64,000 bases of DNA, taken from the NCBI GenBank assembly GCA_023485295.1, contig JAMCZQ010000001.1, positions 53,936-117,935 on the forward strand. The letters are read 5' to 3'. The position numbers were made by a program, and so were the translations under genes. The notes below the pieces were generated by a model that was not told where the DNA came from, ran no database searches, and was given only the letters and a program-made list of their open reading frames with translations. Source of the DNA: Candidatus Marsarchaeota archaeon (GTDB lineage Archaea; Micrarchaeota; Micrarchaeia; Micrarchaeales; Micrarchaeaceae). The stretch's first letter is position 1, and every line of letters begins with the position of its first letter. Shown piece after piece: positions 1-8,100 of the stretch.

Positions 1-2
1 CA

Positions 3-224
3 AACGGGAAGCTTTTGAATATGTCTGCTTTTATTGCGCTGACTAAAGGCAAAGCCAAAAAACGAGAAATACTAGATGTGCTGGATATCAAGCAGAATTC
101 GATAAGCAGTATTGATGCAATAAGCATGAAGAACATGCTTGAAAAAAACAGATTCGGGACGGATTTTTTATCGCTGTGCGAGAAAAACTTTTCTGCATGG
201 AACAATATGCAGACAGGGAATTGA
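3..224 (+). CDS. C-terminal fragment of an unknown protein (cut by window edge)
   Basis: An open frame runs in from the left edge and stops at TGA before position 225. About 73 residues are visible, rich in Lys, Ser and Asn, with a likely helical middle part. An internal TTG (15) or ATG (21) could start a 67-69 residue protein, but the frame stays open to the edge, so a longer gene beginning outside the window is more likely. I recognise no family. The following 228 nt up to the next gene carry no frame I would defend. Confidence 0.4.
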   Translation, partial: NGKLLNMSAFIALTKGKAKKREILDVLDIKQNSISSIDAISMKNMLEKNRFGTDFLSLCEKNFSAWNNMQTGN

Positions 225-424
225 CGGTGTAAGCTTTTATGATTTTGGAGGAAAGGATAAATAGAGCCATATCGTCTGAAAAACGCGGCATGCTTCTCTT
301 AAGGATAGATAAAGGCAAATTCCGACATCGCGAAAAGACGAGTATAATTGCTATAAAACTGCAGACATCTGAAACAGCTTTGACACTATTAATTTTGCCT
401 TTTTCCGTTGCTACTGATGTCATA

Positions 425-433
425 ATTTATATT
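425..433 (+). promoter_or_regulatory. TATA box for a leaderless 2H phosphoesterase mRNA
   Basis: The AT-rich stretch ATTTATATT is centred about 24-25 nt upstream of the ATG at 453. That is the spacing expected when archaeal transcription begins at the start codon. It favours the ATG at 453 over the in-frame ATG at 438, which lies too close to the box. Confidence 0.5.
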
Positions 434-452
434 TGTAATGCTTATTCCGATT

Positions 453-1061
453 ATGACCGACACGAGGATTATACAGATATGCCCGCCACAAAGGCTCAGG
501 AAAGAGATTATTGCAATAATGAGCGATTTTGCCAACAGGTACAGGGTTTACCGCGATGCCAGCAGGAAAAATCCCCATATTACCCTGCTTGACATTTCCG
601 GATACGCGTACCGGCAAGATTCTCTTCTAGATAAGATAGGGAAGATAACAAAAGATGTAAAGCCATTCAAAGTATACATCGACGGGGTATCCGCGTTTGA
701 CGAGCCAAACAGGAGCGATGGTCCAATGCGAAGGCGCCATAATTATGTGATATACCTGCACGTGGTTGAGAATCGTGATATATCATTGTTGCATAAAAAG
801 CTGGTTGCAGGTTTTGGCGAGGACAAGATGAATCAAAGGGAATTCGTACCGCATATAACGATATCCCACAAGGATCTGGACAAGAGAGGTTTTGAAAAGG
901 CGCTCAGGGAATACGGGGCGTTACACTTCAAGCACGGTTTTACAGTCAACGGGGTATACCTGTACACTTATGCGGAAGGCTCGAAACCCAGCAGCAGATA
1001 TATAAAATTTGGTTCAGTCAGACAAACAAGCCTACATTCAAAAAAATATATCAGAAGATAG
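453..1061 (+). CDS. 2H phosphoesterase / 2',5'-RNA ligase-like protein
   Basis: The 202-residue product carries the two H-x-T signatures of the 2H superfamily: NPHITLL with His at about residue 42, and FVPHITISHK with His at about residue 134. In this family (LigT/ThpR, 2',3'-cyclic phosphodiesterases) the two His-x-Thr/Ser motifs form the active site that acts on cyclic or 2',5' phosphodiester bonds in RNA. Length is typical of the family. The last 15 residues are basic and look unstructured. The ATG at 453 is chosen from TATA spacing; an in-frame ATG at 438 would add five residues. It stands alone, with no RNA-processing partner beside it, so the natural substrate cannot be read from context. 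A role in tRNA or RNA end processing is inference. Confidence 0.75.
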   Translation: MTDTRIIQICPPQRLRKEIIAIMSDFANRYRVYRDASRKNPHITLLDISGYAYRQDSLLDKIGKITKDVKPFKVYIDGVSAFDEPNRSDGPMRRRHNYVIYLHVVENRDISLLHKKLVAGFGEDKMNQREFVPHITISHKDLDKRGFEKALREYGALHFKHGFTVNGVYLYTYAEGSKPSSRYIKFGSVRQTSLHSKKYIRR

Positions 1062-1288
1062 GATTGCATACCATAGGAGAAGCAGCCCGAGTGAATCTGC
1101 TAGCAACCCGTAAAGCACATGAAAATATATTTTTACATGTTGCGATACTGACATATGATAAACACAGGTTTTCAATTGCCTGTGCAGACAAGGCAAATCC
1201 ACCCAATTCGCTCATGATAACGAAAAGATGCGCAGTGAAGGGGATATGTGGAATGGTATTAAATTTTAAGGCTGCTTTAATTGATTAT

Positions 1289-1744
1289 ATGGAAGTGATA
1301 AGGGCGAAGCAGGGCGACAGGTATATTGCAGATGCGCTGAAGATAGCGCAAGGCCTCAAGGAATGGTTCAACAAGAACGGGCTGAAGAGCATTGAGACCG
1401 ACCTTTTCTTCAACAACGTGGCTGTGGCAGTAGACGGAGATGAAACTCTCGGCTTCGCATGCTATAGCTCCTATGACGGCATAATGCAACTGGTCTGGAT
1501 GGCAGTTGAAAGAAACCATCAGGGAATGGGCATAGGCACTATGCTTCTCAAATGGGTGGAGGATGAGGCAAGGAGCCATGGCCTGACGCTCATACAGGTA
1601 GAGACGCTGCCTGAAGAGGACAGCTACGAGCCCTACAAGCTGACAAGGAAGTTCTATTACGACAACGGATTCGTCAGGATCGCATACAAGAAAGCGAGGC
1701 TGGAGGGCTGGGACGACCAGATAGTTCTGGAAAAGAGATTATAA
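1289..1744 (+). CDS. GNAT-family N-acetyltransferase
   Basis: The 151-residue product has the GNAT acetyl-CoA binding signature at about residues 71-84: hydrophobic beta4 strand, then RNHQGMGIG and a helix ending ARSHG. It ends with a typical GNAT motif B region, KFYYDNGFVR. GNAT enzymes transfer acetyl from acetyl-CoA to amines; the substrate here (protein N-terminus, amino acid or small molecule) is unknown. The frame is open upstream to 1064, but that extension is low-complexity and unlike GNATs. A TATA-like AAATTTTAA at 1260-1268 is about 25 nt before the ATG at 1289, which gives a normal-length protein. An ATG at 1253 is the alternative. It does not overlap its neighbours and appears to be a single-gene unit. 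Confidence 0.75.
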   Translation: MEVIRAKQGDRYIADALKIAQGLKEWFNKNGLKSIETDLFFNNVAVAVDGDETLGFACYSSYDGIMQLVWMAVERNHQGMGIGTMLLKWVEDEARSHGLTLIQVETLPEEDSYEPYKLTRKFYYDNGFVRIAYKKARLEGWDDQIVLEKRL

Positions 1745-1885
1745 GAGGCATTGGCATAGTGTGTCTAGCTGTACCAGTAACGCACATGCCCGTTACAAAC
1801 GTGAATGTAAAAGCACATCACCACATAATTTGCTCCCTATAATAAAAAGATATGGAGAGAAAGAAGCTTCGACGCATATTTCGGT

Positions 1886-2911
1886 TCATATTTCTATCGG
1901 CAGCTTTATTCCCTCTAAGCTCCTCAGCCTTATGCCTCCCTTGTTTAATGCCCTATTGCGCTCTATCCTATTTGCAAAGTCCGAATCAGCTTCACTTACC
2001 CTCAAAAGCTTTCTATCCTTCAAAAAGAACGGATCGATATATCTGAACTTAGAGTATATTACTACTTTTGGCTCATCCTTGTCAGCTAGCTCATATTTGA
2101 TCTCTCCCTTATGGTTTGCTAGATATTCCAAAAGCGTGTCAACTTGCTCTATTGCAGTATTTTCAAGCTTTTTCAGAAACTCTGCATCCGTAAGGTCGAA
2201 ATCAGCTTTTGAAATAGTTCCATTTTTCATTGCTATCTTTATGGCAGCGCCGAATATGTACCACCTTATGTCCAAGTCTGCCCTGTGCGGGTTTTCTGGA
2301 ACTTCCGGAACTCTCCTTTCGTGTCTAATTGCAAAGTCCTTGGCTATATCCTTCTCTTTGAAGGCGAGATATCCTTCGTACGCGATTAGGGATTCCAGGG
2401 TTCTTCTCACTGCTTCAGAGCCCTCTTCCTCCGCCCAAAGCCTGGCTGTACTGTCGAATCTATCTGCGCACAGATAGGGCTGTTCCCTCTCAAGCAGGCC
2501 GAAATTCTTGGGATCTGAAATCTTTTCAGGGTCCATTCCGTTTGATTTAAGTATCTCGTATAGCTCACTGCCCTTTCCGAAAAATCTAGAGTGTATGCTG
2601 TCTTGGTAATCTTCCTTGACGCCATTACCTATGACATAATCCGCCATGTGCGAAAAGGCAGTATGCGAAACATCATGCAGAAGCCCTGCCACTTGCTCTT
2701 CTAGGCTGGCACCCACCCTTCTCAGTGCAAGCATGACACCTGCGGAATGGTCGAACCTGGAATAATCAACCTCGAAATCTGCTATGTACTTCTTGGGGAC
2801 ACCTTGATTGCATATTGCTTTTATCCTTTGCATTGGCTTTGATTCAACCAATTCCTTAATCACTGGATTTTCTACATCTACGCTTCCATGCACCACGTCC
2901 TTGAATATCAT
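1886..2911 (-). CDS. HD-domain phosphohydrolase (dGTPase/SAMHD1-like)
   Basis: This 341-residue protein shows the HD metal-binding set: FDHS (His55), LLHDVSHTAFSH (His79-Asp80, with His83 following) and CADRFD (Asp150). The opening, with an 'FKDVVHG' start and a conserved first helix, matches the SAMHD1/dNTP triphosphohydrolase branch of HD proteins, which cleave dNTPs or other nucleotides. The C-terminal 150 residues are helical with no extra domain I recognise. On the minus strand GGAAAGGT lies about 6 nt before the ATG and serves as ribosome binding site. It is transcribed toward the GNAT gene and away from VapBC. A dNTPase role is inferred from the family; HD proteins also include nucleotidases. 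Confidence 0.8.
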   Translation of the reverse strand: MIFKDVVHGSVDVENPVIKELVESKPMQRIKAICNQGVPKKYIADFEVDYSRFDHSAGVMLALRRVGASLEEQVAGLLHDVSHTAFSHMADYVIGNGVKEDYQDSIHSRFFGKGSELYEILKSNGMDPEKISDPKNFGLLEREQPYLCADRFDSTARLWAEEEGSEAVRRTLESLIAYEGYLAFKEKDIAKDFAIRHERRVPEVPENPHRADLDIRWYIFGAAIKIAMKNGTISKADFDLTDAEFLKKLENTAIEQVDTLLEYLANHKGEIKYELADKDEPKVVIYSKFRYIDPFFLKDRKLLRVSEADSDFANRIERNRALNKGGIRLRSLEGIKLPIEI

Positions 2912-2966
2912 AATATTACCTTTCCAATCTGCAATTGTATATGTATAAGAATTATTTTAAAAGTAA

Positions 2967-3080
2967 GCCTTGCCAACAATACCGTCATCGTGTGGCGACT
3001 TTAGACAAAAACATGCTGCCATAAGGGACAAGATAGGCTACAAGACCAAAGAGCTTGTGAAAGAGCCGGATCTGGATTAA
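2967..3080 (+). pseudogene. Short open frame, possible remnant of a lost gene
   Basis: Thirty-seven codons run from a TAA (2964) to a TAA ending at 3080, with no ATG; a TTG at 2970 is the only possible start. The C-terminal half (…RDKIGYKTKELVKEPDLD) is charged and uses the same AGG/ATA/AAG codons as real genes nearby, so it looks like protein sequence rather than spacer. I cannot name a family. It sits between the HD gene and vapBC and may be the tail of a gene that was replaced when the toxin-antitoxin pair arrived. Confidence 0.25.
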
Positions 3081-3130
3081 CGGAGATAGTTTTAAAATTT
3101 CTATTGAAAATGTCAGACCATAATTCTTTT

Positions 3131-3155
3131 ATATGTATACATACATTATACATAT
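3131..3155 (+). promoter_or_regulatory. Palindromic operator upstream of vapB
   Basis: ATATGTATA (3131-3139) and its exact reverse complement TATACATAT (3147-3155) are separated by 7 bp. The element ends 8 bp before the vapB start codon and overlaps the AT-rich promoter. Ribbon-helix-helix antitoxins bind such dyads as dimers and repress their own operon, so this is the likely VapB or VapBC autoregulatory site. Confidence 0.6.
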
Positions 3156-3163
3156 GTGTTGCG

Positions 3164-3328
3164 ATGGCCAGACAGATATCAGTCTCAAATGAAGTTTATA
3201 TAGAATTGTCTAGGAGAAAGGGCAAGCGCAGCTTTTCTGAAGTCATAAAGAGCGCGATAGAAGCAAGCAGCGATAAGTTGAATGACGAAAGGCTATCCGC
3301 TCGGCAAGATAACCAAAAGCAGAGATGA
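3164..3328 (+). CDS. vapB: VapB-type ribbon-helix-helix antitoxin
   Basis: This 54-residue protein begins MARQISVSNEVYIEL, a typical RHH beta strand and first helix, followed by SFSEVIKSAIEAS as the second helix and a flexible acidic/basic tail that would wrap the toxin. It overlaps vapC by 4 nt (ATGA), as is usual for translationally coupled type II toxin-antitoxin pairs. The frame extends 20 codons upstream, but that stretch runs through the palindromic operator, so the ATG at 3164 is preferred. Its role is to neutralise the PIN toxin and repress the operon. Confidence 0.8.
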   Translation: MARQISVSNEVYIELSRRKGKRSFSEVIKSAIEASSDKLNDERLSARQDNQKQR

Positions 3329-3774
3329 ATGGTATGGCCGCTGACCTATTCTTTGACACTTCTGTAATTGTCTATGCGTTTGACAGCGGCGAAGCTGAAA
3401 AGCATAGCATTGCATTGAAGCTGATTGAAAAGGCCATGGATGAAGGAAACGGAGTAATATCAAGCCAGGTACTTTTGGAGCTTTACAATGTCTTAACTAG
3501 ATTCGTAGCAAATCCTTTGCCGCGCAAAGATGCCGAGCGCATAATAAAAGATTTTGCTAAAGCTTCTTCTTGGCGCAAGCTCGATTATAGCGTTTCCACT
3601 GCCATGAGCGCTGTTGAAACCTCTGCTCGGCTCAAGACAGGCATTTGGGATACTCTGATAACAGAGACGATGAAAGAAAACAATGTTTATACTATAGTCA
3701 CTGAGAATGAAAAAGATTTCAAGAAGATCAATGGGATTAAAGTGATTAATCCATTTAAGAAGCAGGCAATTTGA
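3325..3774 (+). CDS. vapC: VapC-type PIN-domain ribonuclease toxin
   Basis: The 149-residue product is a complete PIN domain. The acidic residues that coordinate Mg2+ are visible: Asp11 in FFDTSVIVYAFD, Glu52 in LELYNV, Asp109 in GIWDTLI, and Glu127/Asp131 in TENEKDF. VapC toxins cleave tRNA or rRNA and stop translation when the antitoxin is lost. No catalytic residue appears missing, so the toxin should be active. Start choice is between ATG 3325 (overlapping vapB) and ATG 3334; the coupled start is favoured. The pair lies in a gene-poor, AT-rich zone, consistent with a mobile defence or stress module. Confidence 0.85.
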   Translation: MNGMAADLFFDTSVIVYAFDSGEAEKHSIALKLIEKAMDEGNGVISSQVLLELYNVLTRFVANPLPRKDAERIIKDFAKASSWRKLDYSVSTAMSAVETSARLKTGIWDTLITETMKENNVYTIVTENEKDFKKINGIKVINPFKKQAI

Positions 3775-4298
3775 ATTAATAATATAGTTTTAGAATTTCT
3801 ATGAAAGTATTAGAATAGATAATCTGCAGGATGTTTGCTAAAAATAATTCTCTCGAAGGCTTAAACTAGCTCGATTGCCAAACGATTCGTATCATTTTCC
3901 ATAAAAATAAAATATCATGTGCAATGGATGGCAAAAATTGTAATTCCATTTTTTTGCAACAAAAACACGGTTTGGAAAAAGCTTGCATTTCAGATTTATG
4001 GAAAACTGGCCATCCTGGTTAAGCAATGGGTATTGCGCGCCAAACTTGTTTAAAAAATTGTACTTTTCCTCGAGAGGCATTTTTTAGCTCAAAAATATGA
4101 AATAAAAATAACGGTTTTCGTTTTTATGGAAGCACATATTTTTGGCATAGGAACACACAAAAATACAGGTTTTTGGCAAGGTTTCATTGAAAAAATGCCC
4201 TCTTATTTAACGCATAACGTTATAAAAAAGGCCTTCCCATGCAATTATATTGGCGAAGGCCGCAAGCGATTATAAGCAAAAATTAAGCGATTTATAGA
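3775..4298. other. AT-rich intergenic region without a convincing gene
   Basis: This stretch between vapC and the repeat-flanked unknown gene has many poly-A/T tracts. It contains a 62-codon minus-strand frame (3892-4080) with no recognisable features, and a small hairpin with arms GGCCTTC (4230-4236) and GAAGGCC (4255-4261). A TATA-like GTTATAAAAAA at 4219-4229 could drive a short plus-strand transcript across the hairpin's right arm. I see no tRNA or protein gene that I would defend. Confidence 0.4.
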
Positions 4299-4312
4299 AT
4301 ACCTAACATAAT

Positions 4313-4342
4313 ATTAGATATTCTAATAATTAGTTAGGTATA
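4313..4342 (+). repeat. Copy A of an imperfect 30-bp repeat, within a larger dyad
   Basis: Copy A matches copy B (4971-5000) at 26 of 30 positions in the same orientation; the shared core is TTAGATATTCTAA followed by AATTA and TTAGG. Copy A sits in a larger dyad spanning 4299-4341: outer arms ATACCTAAC/GTTAGGTAT (9 bp, exact) and inner arms TATTAGA/TCTAATA (7 bp, exact). It lies 21 bp beyond the stop codon of the minus-strand gene at 4363-4890. Confidence 0.6.
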
Positions 4343-4362
4343 TTATGCCGGGCTATGGCTTT

Positions 4363-4890
4363 TCATGCCTGTTTGTTGGCATTATCCTTCTTACCGTATA
4401 GCACGGTATCTGCCTCATGCATGTCACCTATAATCCTCGTGAAGTGTACTGCATATGCCGCAACGGCCCCGGTATCCAAAAGCTTCTTGGGAATCTGGCT
4501 TATCACTTCGTTCTGTGTGGGCTTGAAGAAGCCTTCGTAGCCGTAGGGATAGTATGTTGTAATTCTTCCGATTTCGACTAAGCCTTCAGCAACTGCTGTA
4601 GGTTTTGGGGCCCAGCCGAATGCATTAGTGGATGGATCTCCGGCCTTTATGTAATAGAGTTTTCTGTCTTCTTCAGATGTAGTTATTCTTTCGAATGTAT
4701 AGGTTTCGCTGCCGTCTTCTTCCACGCGCAGCTTTACTGGCCTGACAGCAGTTTTATCAGACACAAACTGCTTGCCGTGCAGGAACTCTGCAAGAACCTT
4801 GGCGTCTATGTCGCTGCCGAGCATCACTGGCATTACCCTGTCGTACAGCTCCGTTGTCTTGCTTTTTCCAATAGACTTTTCGTTCGCCAT
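4363..4890 (-). CDS. Unknown 175-residue protein between two direct repeats
   Basis: I do not recognise this protein. It is soluble, with no signal peptide or membrane segment, and is acidic and basic throughout. Its C-terminal half has aromatic-rich TTYYPYGYEGFF, then helices. No Cys or His cluster and no nucleotide-binding loop is visible. A clear minus-strand promoter (TATTATAAAAGG, 4927-4938) is about 40 nt upstream of the ATG at 4890. Copies of the same 30-bp dyad lie just beyond its stop and about 80 nt before its start. It is flanked by AT-rich, gene-poor DNA and could be a small inserted cassette; that is inference. Confidence 0.65.
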   Translation of the reverse strand: MANEKSIGKSKTTELYDRVMPVMLGSDIDAKVLAEFLHGKQFVSDKTAVRPVKLRVEEDGSETYTFERITTSEEDRKLYYIKAGDPSTNAFGWAPKPTAVAEGLVEIGRITTYYPYGYEGFFKPTQNEVISQIPKKLLDTGAVAAYAVHFTRIIGDMHEADTVLYGKKDNANKQA

Positions 4891-4970
4891 CGTATCGCCT
4901 ATAAATTTGCAATGCTTTATCGCCTTTTATAATATTTAATGCTTTGCTGCGCCAGTTTTTCATAGAATAT

Positions 4971-5000
4971 GTTAGATATTCTAACAATTATTTAGGCATA
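4971..5000 (+). repeat. Copy B of the imperfect 30-bp repeat
   Basis: Copy B contains its own perfect dyad, TGTTAGA/TCTAACA around TAT (4970-4986), and matches copy A at 26 of 30 positions. It lies upstream of the promoter of the unknown gene at 4363-4890. Two readings are possible: a binding site for a shared regulator, or the end of a small inserted element. Confidence 0.6.
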
Positions 5001-5126
5001 GCCCGTATGCCATTAATCAATAGAATAAAGCCTCTACTAGAGTCGTATTAGGTAAATTTGCAGCGCATCGCCATTGGCCAAAGACAACACAGAATGCAAT
5101 ACGTGGAATTAGATGTCCGCCTTTTA

Positions 5127-8100
5127 TTACCTTTTCTTTTTGTTGCCTTTAAAGGCGTAAGTGACTACTGCAGCTATTATTATGATAATTAACACCACAA
5201 GAATACCTATTGTTGAATTTGAAGATGGTACCTTCTGCGGTATTGTTGTTGGAATGGTCGTAGTTACTGGTGCTACTTTATTTGTAGCATTTTCGTAAAG
5301 TGCTATTATAGGGTCTGAGCTGACTTCGAAGTTTATGGTGCATGACAATGGATATACGGTATAGTTGGTTATCTCTACCGGTGTTCCGTTCCTAAAGATG
5401 TACGGGGCCACAGCGTAGTGTGAACTGCAGTTGTAATGCATCGTTATGTTTGCTGTTATTGTTGCGTTGCTTGTGAAGTTTAGCATTAGTGCTTTGTAGA
5501 GTATATGGCCAGGGAAATACGGAAGCGTTTTAGTATAGTTGGATATGGTAAAGTTCGCCTTGACTGTGCTGTTGGATTTTGAGACAAACTTTATGAATAT
5601 TCCTTCGTTGTTGAAGCTGATGTTGTAAGGTGCTTTGTTCGAAATGCCAAAATTTCCTGAATACGAATTATCTGATGGGCTTATGTTCAATATCCTCTGA
5701 GGTATGGTTGTAGTCACTACGCTGGTTGGAGGTATTGTGGAATATGGTGCCGTTGTGGTAACAGTAGTAGTTGTTGAAGTTGAAGAACTGCTTCCGGAAC
5801 TTGGGCTGTGTATGTTATACGGGTATGATATCGAATAGGCAGAGTAATTCTCGTTTCCAGTAGTGTTGAATACGATATAATACGTGTTTATCGCGTTTGA
5901 ACCTGTGTATGTTATGGTGTTGGAAGTGCTTCCTACAAGCGTGCCGTTTACGTAGAGCCTTGCGGTTATCTGGCTGTTGTATGTATCGATAGATGCAATG
6001 GTGTTGCATGAGAATCCATCAACAGTATAGCTGCTGCATGACTGCGGGAACGACATTGTCGGAGTTGCTTTATATATCGAATAATTCCCAATTGAGAATC
6101 CTTCACCGTATAAGACGTTTGCAGTGTTGTAGAACTCGAAAGAATAGTTGCCTGCAACAGCTGGCGCATTGAACGTAATGGCGTTTGAAGAATAGGTTGT
6201 TGAGTCTACCTTAACATAATTCCCGCTGTCAACGGACATGTATAGGTTGCCTATCGCGTTCGAAGGCGATATTGAAGCGGTTATAATGGCATTCGATCCG
6301 TTATATGCGAAGCTGTGCGGCACAGAAATGGAAGTATGCGCAGCGGCGCCAGATATCACAAAGCTCTCCATAACATTTGCAGATGTGTAGTTTGCGTTTC
6401 CAGTAGTTTCGAATTCAAGGACGTAGTTGCCAAGGCTTATCGCGTTGATTGGCACCGTCTGCACATGGCCCAATGCATTGGCAGCATATGTTGCAATAAC
6501 GTTGCCATTCAGCGTAAGCGTTCCGCTGAGAGGTTGCATGGTGTTTGATATTGAGAATGTTGCAGTTGCATTTATGGAGTTGCCGCTGTATATGAAACTC
6601 GGGGCTATGCCTGACAGGTGCATGTCTGGCGTTGCCTTTGATATCGTGTATATGTCATTTGCAACGCCTATTCCCGTGTAGTTTGAATCTGTAGTCTGGA
6701 AGTCTAGCGTGTAGGCACCTGCAGCTGCAGGAAGAGAATATTCAGTTTCAGGTTTTATTGGGTTTATTGCTACAATCGTATAGTTATTTGGCTCGCTTTC
6801 GTATCCATAAGGCCCTATAAGGTAAACTGTCCCGTTTTTGCCAGTAAAAGCGTAGTAAGGATCTTCGTAGAACGGCACTCCCTGAAGACCAAAAACTTGC
6901 GTGTTGGTTGTTGTGTTCAAAACCGTTACGCCGTATGCGTATGCTCCATCATATCCTTTATAATACGGGTAATAGCTGAAAAGGTAAGCATTGCCTCCAG
7001 ATACGGCAGAAATATATGGATAATATATAGAAATATACTTTACAGGCGATCTGGTGATGGTATTGTACATCTCGACATATTCAGAGTCGTATACAGGTAT
7101 ATACAGATATTCACCATTGGACGATACAGACATTTCGCCAGTATAATCGTTTGTAGGTGTTGTTATTTTGTATTGCAATGCGTCTGTAGTTGTGTTTATT
7201 ACTGAAACGTTATCGTAGTATCCTGAAACATAGAGATGCCTTCCGCTGGGCGAAAGTACCATATATTCGGGATAGGAATCAGAACCAAGGCCTATCTGTG
7301 TTATTGCATTCGTGACAAGGTTTATGGCGTCTATGCTGTTTGTACCATAGTTTGACACGTAAAGAACGGAATCATTCTTGCTAAGAAGGTCGTAATAAAT
7401 TTCAGATTCGCTGTATGGGAGCATTATGCTGTTTAGCAGCGTGTTGGTTGCAAGATCGAAGACCTGTATCGTATTGCCTTCATATTGTGATATATAAGCA
7501 TAGTCAGTGGCATTTGATATCGCGATGCCGTAAGATTCAAAACCGCCGGGCAGGTATATTATGTCGTTGCCGAAGGTCGAATCTGGAGGGTAATAATAGA
7601 CAGTATTGGAATCCGTAGTGAAATATGCAGTTCCATTTTTGCTCTCTGCACCTGCGTAGAAATCCAAGGTTGTTATTCCGTTTGGCTGAAGAGAGGGCAC
7701 CTTGGCTATTATATTTCCGTTTAGGGTTGCACTGAGGCCCAATTTCATCGCGTTGGAATTATACTCCGTTACAGTAAAGTTCGCTCCGTCATAAACGGAG
7801 TTTGACGGCAAGGCACTCAATGCTTTGAGAGGCACAGGCGATATGGTGAGCGTAGACACAGCATTTGACGTAACGTAATTGCCAGATATAACGGGAACCG
7901 CTTTCAGGGAATAGGTGCCGGCTGCTGCAGGCCCTGTGTAATAGAAGTTGAACTTTGCAGGAGCTGATGTGTCTTTTATTATATTGATATTTTTAAGCTC
8001 GGTTATATTATATTCATAGTTAATTAGGTATATATTGCTGCCGACCGCAATGGAATATTTGGCTTCATATGAGCCTGTGTGAATCGATCCTATCAGGCTT

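Noticed and set aside
88..423. 111-codon minus-strand frame near the left edge
   Set aside because: It is antisense to the edge fragment, has scattered Cys and hydrophobic residues, and no promoter, ribosome site or recognisable domain.
239..592. 117-codon plus-strand frame before and into the 2H gene
   Set aside because: It runs into the 2H phosphoesterase in another frame, and the 2H gene has exact catalytic motifs and its own TATA box.
1761..2477. 238-codon frame antisense to the HD gene
   Set aside because: The HD protein on the minus strand has intact metal motifs; the antisense frame is Ser/Leu-rich, as expected for a shadow.
3892..4080. 62-codon minus-strand frame in the AT-rich spacer
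   Set aside because: It has no family, no clear ribosome site and an aromatic/Lys bias caused by AT-rich DNA.
4757..4987. 76-codon frame over the promoter and start of the unknown 175-residue gene
   Set aside because: It overlaps the real start in another frame and includes the TATA box and repeat copy B.
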